Shown here piece by piece: positions 41,155 to 52,125 of a stretch of 64,000 nt of DNA. The stretch covers positions 1-64,000 of the forward strand of contig NZ_CANLBK010000001.1 in NCBI RefSeq assembly GCF_947488835.1. The letters are read 5' to 3'. The notes under the pieces are model-generated. The model was not told where the DNA came from, did not search any database, and was given only the letters and a program-made list of their open reading frames with translations. A program made the position numbers and the translations under genes. Positions within the stretch are counted from its first letter, which is position 1. Each line of letters opens with the position of its first letter. The DNA comes from an uncultured Marinobacter sp. (GTDB taxonomy: Bacteria; Pseudomonadota; Gammaproteobacteria; Pseudomonadales; Oleiphilaceae).

Positions 41155-41727
41155 ATGAAAAAAACGTTTTTGACGGGCTTGGCATCTCTTATGTTGGCGG
41201 CCACACTCGCAACGCCTGCTGCGGCAGTAACGGTTGGCGGTGTTGACGTTCCAGATACTTATACTGCAGGCAGCACTGAGCTTCAGTTGAACGGTGCAGG
41301 TACCCGGTCCAAGTTTTTCATGGATCTGTATGTTGGCAGTCTTTATGTGCCCCAAGCGCAAAAGGATGGTACTGCCGTTGTTGAAGCGGATGAGCCCCAG
41401 GCTATCACGCTGCATATTACTTCGGGCATGATCACCAGCGACCGCATGACTGAAGCAACCATGGAAGGTTTTGAGGCTTCAACAGATGGTGATATGTCAT
41501 CGGTTAAGGCTGATATTGACCAGTTCATGTCTGTGTTCAAAGAAGAGATCAAAGAAGGTGACGTGTTTGATCTTGTTTATGTGCCGGGGGAAGGTGTGAA
41601 GGTCCTGAAAAACGGCGAGCAAAAAGATACTGTGGGGGACCTGGCGTTCAAAAAAGCGCTGTTCGGAATCTGGCTATCGGATGCTCCTGCGCAGAAGAGT
41701 CTGAAGAAAGAAATGCTCGGCAAGTAA
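41155..41727 (+). CDS. Secreted chalcone isomerase-like protein
   Basis: A 190-residue protein with a Sec signal peptide (MKKTFLTGLASLMLAATL, cleavage near AAA-V at about residue 23). The mature part matches the bacterial chalcone isomerase-like fold, with VGGVDVPDTYTAGSTELQLNG split by a short loop, KFFMDLYVGSLYVPQ, and the closing FKKALFGIWLSDAPAQKSLKKEMLG. A role in flavonoid chemistry is unlikely; such proteins have no established bacterial function that I know of. GGAAAGGA precedes the ATG. Confidence 0.85.
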   Translation: MKKTFLTGLASLMLAATLATPAAAVTVGGVDVPDTYTAGSTELQLNGAGTRSKFFMDLYVGSLYVPQAQKDGTAVVEADEPQAITLHITSGMITSDRMTEATMEGFEASTDGDMSSVKADIDQFMSVFKEEIKEGDVFDLVYVPGEGVKVLKNGEQKDTVGDLAFKKALFGIWLSDAPAQKSLKKEMLGK

Positions 41728-41749
41728 TAAGAGCTACCCCAGCATCCCA

Positions 41750-41779
41750 CTAAAAAGCCGGCAATTGCCGGCTTTTTAG
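41750..41779. terminator. Bidirectional terminator between the chalcone isomerase-like gene and nth
   Basis: A perfect 13-bp stem CTAAAAAGCCGGC (41750-41762) with loop AATT, pairing with 41767-41779. The A run on one side and the T run on the other allow it to end the plus-strand gene at 41727 and the minus-strand rsx-nth transcript that ends at 41796. Confidence 0.9.
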
Positions 41780-41795
41780 TGCACAAAACGAATGT

Positions 41796-42434
41796 TTACT
41801 GGTAATCGTTTTTGTCCTTGAACTCGCAAAGATCTTCGATAATGCAGGCACCACACCTGGGCTTTCGGGCTACGCAGGTGTAGCGCCCATGCAGGATAAG
41901 CCAGTGGTGCGCGTCCAGCAGAAAATCTTTGGGTACCAGCCGCATCAGACGCTTTTCAACCTCTAACACGTTTTTCCCCGGAGCGATGCCCGTGCGGTTG
42001 GATACCCTGAAGATATGGGTGTCTACCGCCATGGCGGGCTGTCCGAATGCTGTGTTGAGAACCACGTTTGCGGTTTTGCGGCCAACCCCGGGGAGGGCTT
42101 CAAGATCCTCTCGGTTATCAGGGACTACGCTGTCGTGCTTTTCAATCAGCATGCGGCACGTCTTGATAACGTTTTCAGCTTTGGTGTTGAAGAGCCCGAT
42201 GGTCTTGATGTATTCCTTTAATCCATCCACGCCAAGCGCAAGTATGGCTTCGGGCGTGTTGGCGACAGGGTAGAGTTTGTCGGTGGCCTTGTTGACGCCG
42301 ACATCCGTTGCCTGGGCAGACAGAATAACGGCAATCAGCAGCTCAAAGGGGTTGTTATAGTTTAGCTCGGTTTCTGGTTTGGGGTTGGCATCCCGAAATC
42401 GAGAGAAAATTTCAATACGTTTTTCTTTATTCAT
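41796..42434 (-). CDS. nth: Endonuclease III
   Basis: A 212-residue DNA glycosylase/AP lyase for oxidised pyrimidines. It has the helix-hairpin-helix LEALPGVGRKTANVVL with the catalytic Lys, the catalytic Asp in AVDTHIFRVSNR, and the [4Fe-4S] motif beginning CVARKPRCGACIIEDLC. It is 28 nt downstream of rsxE, the normal end of rsx operons. Confidence 0.97.
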   Translation of the reverse strand: MNKEKRIEIFSRFRDANPKPETELNYNNPFELLIAVILSAQATDVGVNKATDKLYPVANTPEAILALGVDGLKEYIKTIGLFNTKAENVIKTCRMLIEKHDSVVPDNREDLEALPGVGRKTANVVLNTAFGQPAMAVDTHIFRVSNRTGIAPGKNVLEVEKRLMRLVPKDFLLDAHHWLILHGRYTCVARKPRCGACIIEDLCEFKDKNDYQ

Positions 42435-42462
42435 GATGTTTCGTTACGGCTCCGATGATAAA

Positions 42463-43176
42463 TCATGAGACGTTTCCGGTGACGCGCACGCGCTTGCTAC
42501 CGGGAGTTGTTGTTGGCTGGAGTGCCTTCTGACGCTCCTTGAGATGCCGATCAATGCCGTTTTTCATGGCTATTAACAGGCCGAGACCGACGAATGCGCC
42601 GGGCGGCAGTACCATGAATAGCATATCGGGGTAGTTTGCGAATGGCTCGATAACCCAGTCTGAAGCCATGGGGCCGAGTAGTAGATGCATGTCAGCAAAT
42701 AGGGTGCCTTGGCCGATGAGTTCGCGCATGCCGCCGAGGATGATGAGCACGACAAGAAAACCCGCACCCATCATCGCGCCGTCAAGCAGTGCAGGACCTG
42801 GGGCATTGCGAGAGGCAAAAGCATCGGCCCGGCCAAGAATGGCGCAGTTGGTGACTATGAGGGGGATAAAGATACCCAGAATCTGGTACAGCTCGTAGGT
42901 GTATGCCTGCATCAGTAATTCAGCGCAGGTTACGAACGAGGCAATAATCATCACGAACGCGGGTAGCCGTACAGATTCACTGACGAAGTTCCGGATCAGC
43001 GACACCGCGAGGTTCGAACCCATTAGCACCATCAGGGTTGCCAGACCAAGACCAATTGCGTTAACGACGGTGCTGGTAACCGCAAGAAGTGGGCACAGCC
43101 CCAGTACCTGAACCAGGGCAGGGTTGTTGTCCCAAAGCCCGTCACGAATGATCTCACTGGAGGTTTTAGTTGCCAT
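42463..43176 (-). CDS. rsxE: Electron transport complex subunit RsxE
   Basis: A 237-residue integral membrane subunit of the Rsx/Rnf ion-motive ferredoxin:NAD oxidoreductase. It has several transmembrane helices and conserved motifs [17 protein letters not shown] and [20 protein letters not shown]; the latter carries a Cys thought to bind an iron-sulfur centre with RsxA. The ATG at 43176 lies 2 nt after rsxG. It is the last rsx gene before nth. Confidence 0.95.
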   Translation of the reverse strand: MATKTSSEIIRDGLWDNNPALVQVLGLCPLLAVTSTVVNAIGLGLATLMVLMGSNLAVSLIRNFVSESVRLPAFVMIIASFVTCAELLMQAYTYELYQILGIFIPLIVTNCAILGRADAFASRNAPGPALLDGAMMGAGFLVVLIILGGMRELIGQGTLFADMHLLLGPMASDWVIEPFANYPDMLFMVLPPGAFVGLGLLIAMKNGIDRHLKERQKALQPTTTPGSKRVRVTGNVS

Positions 43177-43178
43177 GA

Positions 43179-43880
43179 TCAAAATTGCTCCACGTTCAGG
43201 GATTCATCCGTCAGATCTCCGGGTGTTACCACCGGGCCTTGTCCTGCTGGGGTGCTGTTCAGTTGAGCCTGGATTGCCTGCTGGTTCTGCCGGAAATAGA
43301 TCAAGGATTTCTGCACGGCTTTCACCACGGCTCTTGGCGTGATGGTGGCTCCGGTAAACTGGTCAAAAACGCCGCCGTTCTTTTTCACATTCCATTGCTT
43401 TGGTGTGGGGTTCCCGAGAGAGCGCCCCTCGAAATCTTTAACCCAGTCGGATTTCCGGGTTTCTATCCGGTCACCCAAGCCTGGGGTTTCCTTGTGTGCG
43501 ATAACACGAACACCCAGAACCTTTCCCTGCAGATCAATGCCGACCAGCAGTTTGATCGTGCCCGAATAGCCGTCTGGCGCAACCGCCGGCATGATCATGC
43601 CGACTGGCTCTCCGTCCTGGCGGGCGACCCATACTGTAACCGGGCCTCCGGTTGCCGAACGATCACTGGCAGGCAGTACCAGCGTATCCTTGAGCAGATC
43701 GTTGTTGTGATCACTCTCAGGAATAATCGCGAACAGTGCTTTGGCTTCTGCCTTGGCGGCTTGTTCCTTGATGCGCTCGCTGGTCAATGCTTGCGTAAAC
43801 GCAATGGTGCCGCCAGTAATGACAGCAAATATACCAAGGCCAATGGCGCTGCGCCGAATCGATTGAATCATGGTGGCCAT
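43179..43880 (-). CDS. rsxG: Electron transport complex subunit RsxG
   Basis: A 233-residue protein with one N-terminal transmembrane helix (about 13-30) and a periplasmic FMN-binding domain. The covalent FMN attachment site is the Thr in [12 protein letters not shown] at about residue 186. [10 protein letters not shown] is also typical. Gene spacing of 2 nt on both sides shows tight coupling with rsxD and rsxE. Confidence 0.95.
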   Translation of the reverse strand: MATMIQSIRRSAIGLGIFAVITGGTIAFTQALTSERIKEQAAKAEAKALFAIIPESDHNNDLLKDTLVLPASDRSATGGPVTVWVARQDGEPVGMIMPAVAPDGYSGTIKLLVGIDLQGKVLGVRVIAHKETPGLGDRIETRKSDWVKDFEGRSLGNPTPKQWNVKKNGGVFDQFTGATITPRAVVKAVQKSLIYFRQNQQAIQAQLNSTPAGQGPVVTPGDLTDESLNVEQF

Positions 43881-43882
43881 GA

Positions 43883-44935
43883 TCAGCTCCTGCCCCCGCC
43901 AGAAAACCCCCTGCGGGCCTTGTGATGGCCGTAGGTTCGCGGCGGCGTGTAATGGTCGATAAAGGGCACGGCAAAATTCATAAGCAGCACACTGAATGCA
44001 ACGGCATCCGGATAGTTGCCCCAGCTCCGGATCAGATAGATCAGTACGCCAATACCCGCGCCATAAATCAGTTTGCCCTGATGGCTGGTTGCTGCAGAAA
44101 CCGGATCGGTGGCGATGAAAAATGCACCGAGCATGGTGCCGCCTGCCAACAGGTGCAGTGAAAGCGGTGCGAACTCGTCGGCGTTGCTACCAAAGGCCAG
44201 GCTCATAACGATCAGTGCGCCCAGAAACGCTGCTGGAATGTGCCAGGTGATAATTCTGAGGCCGATCAGCACAAGCCCGCCAGCCAGAAAGGCAGCATTT
44301 ACCCATTCCCAGCCCCTTGCAAACCCATCGCCGAACGTGGGGTGGACAAGAACTTCCTCCGAAGTGTGAGTCGCAATTTTATGTTTGTATTCATCGAGCG
44401 GGGTGGCCATGGTCCAGCCATCAACCGCGGTTTGCTGTCCTGAGGCAATGGCCGCCAGTGTATCTCCGAAGCCAGGAGCCTTGTCCCAGAGTAATGCCGG
44501 CTCAGCCCAGTTGGTGGTCATGGCAACGGGGAACGAGATCAGTACCAGCGCGTAGCCCACCATGGCAGGGTTGAAGGGGTTAGAGCCCAGCCCGCCATAA
44601 AGCTGTTTGGCGATCACGATTGCGGAAATGACGGCCACTGCGGATACCCACCAGGGTGCAAACTGAGGCATGGATAGCCCGAGCAGAAGCCCGGTTACAG
44701 CGGCGGTGTTGTCCTTGAGAACAAACGCTACCGGTTTGCTGCGCAATTTGAGAACAGCGGCTTCCGACGCCAAGGCGATGGCAATGCACCAGACTACGTT
44801 GATGAGGTTGCCCCAGCCAAAAAACAGGGTTTGTGCCAGCAACCCGGGCAAGGCCGCGAGTATGACCCACAGCATCACCTTTGAGGTAGGGCGAGCCTTG
44901 TGAGCATGGGGTGAAGACTGTTGAACAAACGCCAT
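43883..44935 (-). CDS. rsxD: Electron transport complex subunit RsxD
   Basis: A 350-residue integral membrane subunit with about ten transmembrane helices. It shows [23 protein letters not shown] in its middle and the flavin attachment region [20 protein letters not shown] at about residues 260-280. It belongs to the NqrB/RnfD family and binds FMN covalently. It lies 21 nt after rsxC. Confidence 0.95.
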   Translation of the reverse strand: MAFVQQSSPHAHKARPTSKVMLWVILAALPGLLAQTLFFGWGNLINVVWCIAIALASEAAVLKLRSKPVAFVLKDNTAAVTGLLLGLSMPQFAPWWVSAVAVISAIVIAKQLYGGLGSNPFNPAMVGYALVLISFPVAMTTNWAEPALLWDKAPGFGDTLAAIASGQQTAVDGWTMATPLDEYKHKIATHTSEEVLVHPTFGDGFARGWEWVNAAFLAGGLVLIGLRIITWHIPAAFLGALIVMSLAFGSNADEFAPLSLHLLAGGTMLGAFFIATDPVSAATSHQGKLIYGAGIGVLIYLIRSWGNYPDAVAFSVLLMNFAVPFIDHYTPPRTYGHHKARRGFSGGGRS

Positions 44936-44956
44936 GAAAATCGGGCCTGATTCGAA

Positions 44957-46801
44957 TTATTTGATGGATTGTGGTTCAGTTTGAGCTGCCAGCGTTTTGC
45001 GTGCATCCGCAAGGGCTTCCTCTGCCCGCTTAACCCGGTCGTGGTTCTTGGCAACGGCTCGTTCAAGCTTGTCCACGTTGTCTGCCTGTTGTGCTTTTGC
45101 ATCTCCAAGCATGGCCTGCATGGTTTCCAATTTGGACAGCGCCTGAGAGAACTGTTTTTCCAGCACATCCAAATCGGGCGTTTCCTGCTCTGGCTCTGGC
45201 TCTGGCGGGGCTGTTACCTTTGCACTGCTGGCTTCTGAACTGGCTTTTTTCCGCGCCAGAGCTTGCTCCACCAAGGCGGATTTCGCCGCTCGCTCGTCAA
45301 CAGCCTCTCCATTGGCCGTGGCCTGCTCGGCTTCTGCTTTCTTCAGGGCCTGAGCTTGCGCAGCGGCTTTGGCGCGCTCTTTGCGGCGCAATTCTTTCTC
45401 CTGCTGTTCGCGCTCAAGCCTTTGCTGGCGGGCTTCGAAACGCTCCCGTGCTCTATCGGCTTTCAGCTGTTCTGCACGCTGTACGCGGATCTCGCCCTTG
45501 GCGTAGCGATAGTATTGCACCAGCGGGATGGAACTGGGGCAAACGTAAGAACAGGCACCGCACTCTATGCAGTCGAACAGGTTCAGATGCTCTGCTTTTT
45601 CGAACTCGGTAGCTTTGGAATGCCAGAATAACTGCTGCGGTAGCAGTTCCATGGGGCAAACCTCTGCACATTGGCCGCAGCGGATACACGCTTGCTCCGG
45701 TGGCGGTGCAGGCAGCTCACTGGCGGTCGCAGCAATGATGCAATTACTGGTCTTGATAACCGGCACAGCTGTGGTGTTCAGGGTGTAGCCCATCATGGGG
45801 CCACCCAGTACCAGGCGACTGACCAAGTCATGCTGCAAGCCCGCTTGTTCCAGTAGATAGGCAATGGGTGTGCCAAGCAATACATCAAAATTGCCCGGGC
45901 TTTCAGCGGCTTCACCGCTCACAGTGACCACCCGATTAATAAGCGGCGAACCCTCGAAAACAGCGTCGGACACGGCTACGGCGGTACCAACGTTCTGGCA
46001 CATGACACCTATATCTGCCGGAATGCCGCCACTGGGCACTTCCATGCCAGTGAGAATCTGGATCAGTTGCTTTTCCCCGCCCGAGGGGTATTTGGTCGGG
46101 ATAATCGCTATTTCAATTTGCGTGCCGTGGATGGCTTCGCGCAGTGTTGCGGCAGCTTCCGGTTTGTTATCTTCTATGCCGATCACGCAACGCTCGGGTC
46201 GCAGTATCCAGGCCATTATCTTTAACCCTGCCACGACCTTATCGGCACGCTCGCGCATGGTCATGTCGTCGGCAGTGATGTAGGGCTCGCACTCCGCGCC
46301 GTTGAGAATCAGCGTATCGACTTTGCGGTCCCGGGGCGGCTTCAGTTTTATATCCGTAGGAAAGCCCGCGCCGCCCATGCCGGAGATGCCGGCTGAGTGA
46401 ATAATGCCAAGCACCTGATCCCGCTCAAGAGTGCGGTAGTCGCTGATCGGGAAGCGCTCGCACCATTCGTCCTTGCCATCAGGCTTCAAAACGATGCACT
46501 GGTCTGTCATGCCGGAAGGGTGAGGTACCGGGTAGTCACCAATGCTCTCGATCACGCCAGATGTGGGTGCGTGCAGTGGAACGCCCATGCCATGGCTTAC
46601 GTCGGCTATTTTCTGGCCTTTGAGGACAACATCGCCAATCGCCACTACAGGCTCTGCGGGCTCACCTATATGCTGCTGCAGCGGCAACACCAGTTGCCCG
46701 GGAATGCCTGCAGCCTGAATTGGCCGGCGGGTTGAAATCTGCTTGTTCTCTGCGGGGTGAATGCCGCCGCTGAAGTCCCAAAGCTTGATAGTTGAGGGCA
46801 T
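44957..46801 (-). CDS. rsxC: Electron transport complex subunit RsxC
   Basis: A 614-residue peripheral subunit binding NADH, FMN and two [4Fe-4S] clusters. It has GMGGAGFPTDIKL (FMN/NADH site), a SLBB region, CIRCGQCAEVCPMELLP and CIECGACSYVCPSSIPL, then a C-terminal Ala/Lys/Glu-rich coiled coil (about 470-610). That tail is shorter than in Escherichia coli RsxC. The ATG at 46801 overlaps the rsxB stop by one base (TGATG); a longer frame into rsxB is rejected. Confidence 0.95.
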   Translation of the reverse strand: MPSTIKLWDFSGGIHPAENKQISTRRPIQAAGIPGQLVLPLQQHIGEPAEPVVAIGDVVLKGQKIADVSHGMGVPLHAPTSGVIESIGDYPVPHPSGMTDQCIVLKPDGKDEWCERFPISDYRTLERDQVLGIIHSAGISGMGGAGFPTDIKLKPPRDRKVDTLILNGAECEPYITADDMTMRERADKVVAGLKIMAWILRPERCVIGIEDNKPEAAATLREAIHGTQIEIAIIPTKYPSGGEKQLIQILTGMEVPSGGIPADIGVMCQNVGTAVAVSDAVFEGSPLINRVVTVSGEAAESPGNFDVLLGTPIAYLLEQAGLQHDLVSRLVLGGPMMGYTLNTTAVPVIKTSNCIIAATASELPAPPPEQACIRCGQCAEVCPMELLPQQLFWHSKATEFEKAEHLNLFDCIECGACSYVCPSSIPLVQYYRYAKGEIRVQRAEQLKADRARERFEARQQRLEREQQEKELRRKERAKAAAQAQALKKAEAEQATANGEAVDERAAKSALVEQALARKKASSEASSAKVTAPPEPEPEQETPDLDVLEKQFSQALSKLETMQAMLGDAKAQQADNVDKLERAVAKNHDRVKRAEEALADARKTLAAQTEPQSIK

Positions 46802-47373
46802 CAGGAGTTGGCCTCCTGTATGTCTGTTGCAATGATTCGGGGCTGAGACCAGGTCCATCCGCGGATATCCGGTTCGATAGTAATCATGTCGATGCAATCG
46901 ACCGGGCAGGGCTCCACGCATAGATCACAGCCTGTGCACTCACTTTCGATAACCGTGTGCATGTGTTTTGCAGCACCAAGAATTGCGTCTACCGGACAGG
47001 CCTGAATGCACTTGGTGCACCCTATACATTCATCTTCCCGTATCACGGCAACTGTTCGAGCTTGTTCTACCCCGTGCTCTGCATCCAAGGGTTGGGGCTC
47101 CACATCGAGCAGGTCGGCCAGCGCTTTGATAGTGGACTCGCCGCCGGGAGGGCATTTATTGATGGCACCACCCTCGGCAATGGATTCGGCATAGGGACGG
47201 CAGCCAGGGAAACCGCACTGGCCACATTGGGTTTGCGGCAGCATTGCGTCGATCTGTTCCACCAGCGGATTGCCTTCTACCCTAAAGCGCTCCGAGGCAA
47301 AGCCCAGCAAAGCGCCAAACGCCAGTGCGAGGGCAAGCAGAACCAGAACGGCGATAAGAATGCCTGTCCACAT
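46801..47373 (-). CDS. rsxB: Electron transport complex subunit RsxB
   Basis: A 190-residue iron-sulfur protein. A transmembrane N terminus (about 3-22) is followed by a 4Fe-4S motif [17 protein letters not shown] and two ferredoxin-type clusters, [16 protein letters not shown] and [16 protein letters not shown]. It relays electrons from ferredoxin towards the membrane subunits. It is 15 nt after rsxA. Confidence 0.96.
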   Translation of the reverse strand: MWTGILIAVLVLLALALAFGALLGFASERFRVEGNPLVEQIDAMLPQTQCGQCGFPGCRPYAESIAEGGAINKCPPGGESTIKALADLLDVEPQPLDAEHGVEQARTVAVIREDECIGCTKCIQACPVDAILGAAKHMHTVIESECTGCDLCVEPCPVDCIDMITIEPDIRGWTWSQPRIIATDIQEANS

Positions 47374-47388
47374 AAAACTGCGTCTCCG

Positions 47389-47970
47389 TTAAACGCTGAC
47401 CAGGCCGGTAAAGCCCAGAAACGCCAGTGACATCAACCCTGCGGTTACCATGCCAATCGCGGCGCCCTGAAAGGACACTGGGACATCAGACACGGCAATG
47501 CGCTCGCGCATTGCGGCAAAGAGCACCAGCACCAGCGAGAAGCCGGCGGCAGCGCCAAAACCGTAGAGCACTGATTCAACGAAGTTGTTGTTTTTGTTCA
47601 GGTTAAGAAGCGCTACGCCGAGCACGGCGCAGTTGGTGGTAATCAGCGGCAGGAAAATACCCAGCACCCGGTAGAGCAGAGGGCTGGTTTTACGCACAAC
47701 CATTTCAGTGAACTGAACCACCACAGCAATCACCAGAATGAAAGTGATGGTTTTCAGAAACACCAGGTCCAGAGGCGCCAACAGGTAGGTATAGGCAAGA
47801 TAGCTGCATACCGATGACAGAGTCAGCACAAACGTGGTGGCCAGCGACATGCCCATGGCCGTTTCCAACTTGCCTGAAACCCCCATGAAGGGGCACAGGC
47901 CAAGAAACTGCACCAGCACGAAGTTGTTCACCAGAATGGTGCTGACCAAGATCAGTAAATATTCTGTCAT
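47389..47970 (-). CDS. rsxA: Electron transport complex subunit RsxA
   Basis: A 193-residue membrane subunit with six transmembrane helices. It has [18 protein letters not shown] and [18 protein letters not shown], both similar to RsxE with which it pairs around a shared iron-sulfur site. It is the first rsx gene, 36 nt downstream of metG on the same strand. Confidence 0.96.
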   Translation of the reverse strand: MTEYLLILVSTILVNNFVLVQFLGLCPFMGVSGKLETAMGMSLATTFVLTLSSVCSYLAYTYLLAPLDLVFLKTITFILVIAVVVQFTEMVVRKTSPLLYRVLGIFLPLITTNCAVLGVALLNLNKNNNFVESVLYGFGAAAGFSLVLVLFAAMRERIAVSDVPVSFQGAAIGMVTAGLMSLAFLGFTGLVSV

Positions 47971-48006
47971 TGTTGCATCACCGGATCGCTCTGCCTCGAC
48001 CTTTGT

Positions 48007-50049
48007 TTACATCACACGCATGCCGGGTGTGGCACCCGAATCAGGAGACAGGATAAAGATATCCTTGCCGCTCGGGCCAGCTGCCAGAACCATGCCTTCG
48101 GACATGCCAAACTTCATTTTACGGGGTTTGAGGTTGGCTACCATGACGGTCAGGCGACCCTCCAGATCCTCGGGCTTGTAAGCCGACTTGATACCAGCAA
48201 ACACGTTGCGCTCGCCTTGCCCCAAATCAAGCGTCAGGCGAAGAAGCTTGTCTGCGCCTTCCACATGCTCGGCTTTAACGATTTTTACCACTCGAAGGTC
48301 CACCTTTGCGAAATCATCAAACTCGATTTCATCGGCGATGGCTTCGCTATTGTCAGGCTTGGCTGCCTGGGCTGGCTTACCGATGGCCGCAGGCATCTCT
48401 TCTTTCGACGCATCCAGCATCTTTTCGATCTGCGCCATGTCTACCCGGCTCATCAATGGGGTGAATTTGTTGATGCTGTGGTTTTCCAGTCGCTCGCTGC
48501 GATTGTTCCAATCCAGTTTGGCGTTCAGGAACTCCTCGGATGCCTTGGCCGTCTCTGGCAGCACCGGAGCAAGGTAGGTCATCAGCAGGTGGAACATGTT
48601 CAGGGCGTTGGTGCAGATGGCCTGCAGTTTTTCGTCCTGACCTTCCTGCTTGGCTACGACCCAGGGCTGCTCATCGTTCACGTACTGGTTGGCAATGTCT
48701 GCCAGTTCCATGATGCGGCGCATGGCACGGCCAAATTCACGCGCTTCATAGAAAGCTTCCAGTTCTTCGCCCGCTTCAATAAATTTCTTCAGCTTGTCGT
48801 GTTCGGTCACCTGGCCAAGCTTGCCGTCAAATCGCTTGGTAATGAAACCGGCACTGCGGCTGGCAATGTTAACTACCTTGCCGACCAGATCTGAATTCAC
48901 TCGCGCGGCAAAGTCCTCGAGGTTCAAGTCCATGTCATCCACGCCGCCAGTCAGTTTGGCGGCAAAGTAATAGCGCAGATATTCCGGGTTTAGATGATCC
49001 AGATAGGTACGGGCCATAATGAACGTGCCCCGGGATTTGGACATCTTCTTGCCGTTAACGGTTACAAAACCGTGGGCCCAGACTGCTGTTGGCGTGCGGA
49101 AGCCCGCATCGTGCAGCATTGCCGGCCAGAAGAGGGCGTGGAAGTTGATAATATCCTTGCCGATAAAGTGATAAACCTCGGCAGTGGAATCTACCTTCCA
49201 GAAGTGTTCGAAATCCACGTCTTCCCGGTTGCAGAAGTTCTTGAAGCTTGCGAGGTAGCCAATAGGCGCATCCAGCCAAACATAGAAAAACTTGCCGGGG
49301 GCATCGGGAATTTCAAAGCCAAAGTAAGGTGCATCACGGCTGATGTCCCATTCTTGCAGGCCTGCATCAAGCCATTCAGCCAGCTTATTGGCAACTTGAG
49401 GTTGCAGCGCGCCACTGCGGGTCCACTGAGTCAGGAACTCGGTGAATTCGGGCAACTTGAAAAAGTAATGCTCGGAATCCTTCTCAATTGGTGTAGCGCC
49501 GGACACTGCTGAGCGAGGGTTGATCAACTCAGCAGGAGTGTAGGTTGCGCCGCAAGCTTCGCAGTTATCGCCATATTGATCGTCAGTTTTACACTTGGGG
49601 CATGTGCCCTTGATGAATCGATCCGCAAGAAACATGTTCTTCTCTGGGTCGAAGAACTGAGTGATGTTGCGAGTCGCGATCTTTCCGTTCTGTTGCAACT
49701 GACGGTAGATGTACTCAGAAAAGTACCGGTTCTCTTCCGAATGGGTGGTGTAGTAGTTATCAAAGCGGATGTGAAACCCGGCGAAATCCTGCTGATGTTC
49801 CTCACGGATGCGGTCAATCAACTGCTCGGGCGTGATGCCTTCCCGCTCGGCACGAAGCATAATGGCGGTGCCGTGGGCATCATCGGCGCAAACGTAGTAG
49901 CAAGTATGGCCTCGCATATTCTGATAGCGCACCCAGATATCGGTCTGAATGTATTCCAGCAGGTGGCCCAGGTGAATGGGGCCATTGGCATAGGGCAGGG
50001 CGCTGGTAACCAGAATATCGCGCTGTTGCTTTGAACTCGCTTGCGTCAT
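48007..50049 (-). CDS. metG: Methionyl-tRNA synthetase
   Basis: A 680-residue class I synthetase. The HIGH-type motif is [14 protein letters not shown] near the N terminus, and the zinc site is [18 protein letters not shown]. The KMSKS motif is present as [11 protein letters not shown] at about residue 340. The C terminus (about 575-680) is the tRNA-binding OB-fold domain (Trbp111-like) responsible for dimerisation. It is divergent from apbC across a 140-nt gap. Confidence 0.98.
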   Translation of the reverse strand: MTQASSKQQRDILVTSALPYANGPIHLGHLLEYIQTDIWVRYQNMRGHTCYYVCADDAHGTAIMLRAEREGITPEQLIDRIREEHQQDFAGFHIRFDNYYTTHSEENRYFSEYIYRQLQQNGKIATRNITQFFDPEKNMFLADRFIKGTCPKCKTDDQYGDNCEACGATYTPAELINPRSAVSGATPIEKDSEHYFFKLPEFTEFLTQWTRSGALQPQVANKLAEWLDAGLQEWDISRDAPYFGFEIPDAPGKFFYVWLDAPIGYLASFKNFCNREDVDFEHFWKVDSTAEVYHFIGKDIINFHALFWPAMLHDAGFRTPTAVWAHGFVTVNGKKMSKSRGTFIMARTYLDHLNPEYLRYYFAAKLTGGVDDMDLNLEDFAARVNSDLVGKVVNIASRSAGFITKRFDGKLGQVTEHDKLKKFIEAGEELEAFYEAREFGRAMRRIMELADIANQYVNDEQPWVVAKQEGQDEKLQAICTNALNMFHLLMTYLAPVLPETAKASEEFLNAKLDWNNRSERLENHSINKFTPLMSRVDMAQIEKMLDASKEEMPAAIGKPAQAAKPDNSEAIADEIEFDDFAKVDLRVVKIVKAEHVEGADKLLRLTLDLGQGERNVFAGIKSAYKPEDLEGRLTVMVANLKPRKMKFGMSEGMVLAAGPSGKDIFILSPDSGATPGMRVM

Positions 50050-50189
50050 GGTGTGTCCGAACCTTTCATCAGAGTAAGGGTTGTATGGTCAGAAACGGGC
50101 ACAGATGATACCTTTTGAACAGATAATTTTCACCCGAAACACCTGTTTTCATGCTGAAAACCCGCATGAGCTAATTTACGGAGAGCCAG

Positions 50190-51290
50190 ATGACACAGAT
50201 TTCAGAGCAGGCCCTGCAAAAGGCCGTTCGTGAATACCGAGATCCCTACCTGGAAAAGGATCTTTACGAGCTGGGTGCCGTAAAGTCGCTGGTAGCTGAT
50301 GAAGCAGGCAAAGTTACGGTGATGGTAGAGCTGTCATACCCGTCAAAAGGCATCGCAGGCGGCCTGAAACAGTTGGTCGCCAATGCGCTGGAAAATGTTG
50401 ATGGTGTTGAGACTGCTGAAGTGCATGTGGCTCAGAAAATCCACTCCTACAAAGTCCAGAAAGACCTGCCATCCGTTCCTGGCGTCAAAAACATCATTGC
50501 GGTTGCCTCGGGTAAAGGCGGCGTTGGCAAATCCACCACCGCTGTCAACCTGGCTCTGGCACTCCATGCCGAAGGCGCTCGCGTAGGCGTGCTTGACGCT
50601 GATATCTATGGCCCTAGCATGGGCATGATGCTGGGGGTTCCCGAGGGCAAGCGCCCGGACGTGCGAGAAGAAAAGTACTTTGTCCCCATGGAAGCCCACG
50701 GCCTCCAGTGCATGTCTATGGCCTTCGTAACCACCGATAAAACCCCCATGGTATGGCGCGGCCCCATGGTTAGTGGTGCTGTTATGCAGCTCTTACAGCA
50801 AACCCTGTGGGATGAACTCGACTACCTCATCGTCGACATGCCCCCGGGCACTGGCGACATTCAGCTCACGCTGGCCCAGAAAGTTCCGGTTACCGGTGCG
50901 GTCATTGTTACCACCCCTCAGGATATTGCTTTGCTTGACGGCAAACGCGGCATAGAAATGTTCCGCAAAGTCGAAATCCCCGTACTGGGCGTTGTGGAAA
51001 ACATGAGCGTTCACATCTGCAGCAACTGCGGCCACGAAGAACACCTATTCGGCGACGGCGGTGGCGAGCGCATTGCCGATGAATACGAAACAACCCTGCT
51101 GGGCCAGCTGCCCTTGCACATGACCATCCGTGAGCAAACAGACGGCGGCAAGCCAACTGTGGTTGCTGTCCCTGAATCTGAAGTAGCACTCCGTTACCGT
51201 GATATTGCCCGCCGGGTTGGGGCAGAGCTTTCCACAAGGGAGCGAAACCTCAGCGGCGCCATCTCAAGTGTGTCTGTAAAGTCGCACTAA
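50190..51290 (+). CDS. apbC: Iron-sulfur cluster carrier protein ApbC (Mrp/NBP35 family)
   Basis: A 366-residue P-loop ATPase. An N-terminal MIP18/DUF59-like domain (about 5-90) precedes the ATPase with the deviant Walker A ASGKGGVGKSTTA, DADIYGPSMGMML, and DMPPGTGDIQLTL. The CSNC motif at about residue 273 binds a bridging iron-sulfur cluster. It is encoded opposite metG, a common gammaproteobacterial arrangement. Confidence 0.96.
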   Translation: MTQISEQALQKAVREYRDPYLEKDLYELGAVKSLVADEAGKVTVMVELSYPSKGIAGGLKQLVANALENVDGVETAEVHVAQKIHSYKVQKDLPSVPGVKNIIAVASGKGGVGKSTTAVNLALALHAEGARVGVLDADIYGPSMGMMLGVPEGKRPDVREEKYFVPMEAHGLQCMSMAFVTTDKTPMVWRGPMVSGAVMQLLQQTLWDELDYLIVDMPPGTGDIQLTLAQKVPVTGAVIVTTPQDIALLDGKRGIEMFRKVEIPVLGVVENMSVHICSNCGHEEHLFGDGGGERIADEYETTLLGQLPLHMTIREQTDGGKPTVVAVPESEVALRYRDIARRVGAELSTRERNLSGAISSVSVKSH

Positions 51291-51337
51291 ATATGAGTTG
51301 GTTTGCTCGGCGAGCTGCTCAATAGTCTGATCGCAGG

Positions 51338-51435
51338 CGCGGGAAAGGCGGTTCAAAAATGTCGTAGGCCAGGGATGGCCGGAGACAAGCCCACATGGAT
51401 GTGCTCGAAGCGGTTTTTGAACCGCCTTTCCCGTG
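51338..51435 (+). ncRNA. TwoAYGGAY-like structured element, copy 3
   Basis: Arms of 22 bp (51338-51359 and 51414-51435; 21 Watson-Crick pairs and one G-T) enclose a 54-nt core. On the plus strand the core has GGCC-AGGGAT-GGCC (51367-51380) and CAC-ATGGAT-GTG (51392-51403), separated by a linker containing CAAGC. The core aligns with the minus-strand cores of copies 1 and 2, while the arms share nothing with theirs. It sits in the 268-nt gap between apbC and dcd; nothing else was seen in that gap. Confidence 0.65.
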
Positions 51436-51558
51436 ACTGCAGCCCCCGAGGAAACTGTTCCTGTGGCCACCAAATGCCGGCAATCAATGGCTTCGACAGA
51501 ACCCAACCGAACAGGTAAACTACGCCCCAATTTTCCCAAGTAGAAACGAGATTTCGCC

Positions 51559-52125
51559 ATGAGCATCAAAGCTGACAAGTGGATTCGCCGAATGGCTGAA
51601 CAGCACCGCATGATCGAGCCCTTCGAAAGCGGCCAGGTTCGTGACGGTGAGCAAGGCCGAGTTATCTCCTACGGTACCTCAAGCTACGGCTACGACGTAC
51701 GTTGCAGCAACGAATTCAAAATCTTCACCAACGTACACTCCGTCACCGTCGACCCCAAAAACTTCGACGAAAAAAGCTTCGTAGACTTCACCGGCGACGT
51801 TTGCATCATCCCGCCGAACTCCTTTGCCCTAGCGCGCACCGTCGAATACTTCCGAATTCCCCGCAGCGTACTCACCATCTGCCTGGGTAAATCCACCTAC
51901 GCGCGCTGCGGCATCATCGTAAACGTCACACCGCTGGAGCCAGAGTGGGAAGGGCACGTAACCCTGGAGTTTTCCAACACAACCAACCTCCCGGCGAAAA
52001 TCTACGCCAACGAAGGTGTAGCCCAGATGCTCTTCTTTGAATCTGACGAGATTTGCGAGACCAGCTACAAAGATCGGGGCGGAAAGTACTTTGGCCAGAC
52101 TGGCGTAACACTGCCAAAAACATGA
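51559..52125 (+). CDS. dcd: dCTP deaminase
   Basis: A 188-residue enzyme making dUTP from dCTP. Conserved parts are [29 protein letters not shown], the loop [20 protein letters not shown] with the catalytic Glu, and [13 protein letters not shown]. The C-terminal [15 protein letters not shown] closes the active site. It overlaps the next gene by 4 nt. Confidence 0.97.
   Translation: MSIKADKWIRRMAEQHRMIEPFESGQVRDGEQGRVISYGTSSYGYDVRCSNEFKIFTNVHSVTVDPKNFDEKSFVDFTGDVCIIPPNSFALARTVEYFRIPRSVLTICLGKSTYARCGIIVNVTPLEPEWEGHVTLEFSNTTNLPAKIYANEGVAQMLFFESDEICETSYKDRGGKYFGQTGVTLPKT

Noticed and set aside
46802..46921. Longer N terminus for RsxC
   Set aside because: The added residues lie in a different frame of rsxB and are not like RsxC; the ATG at 46801 gives the family start.
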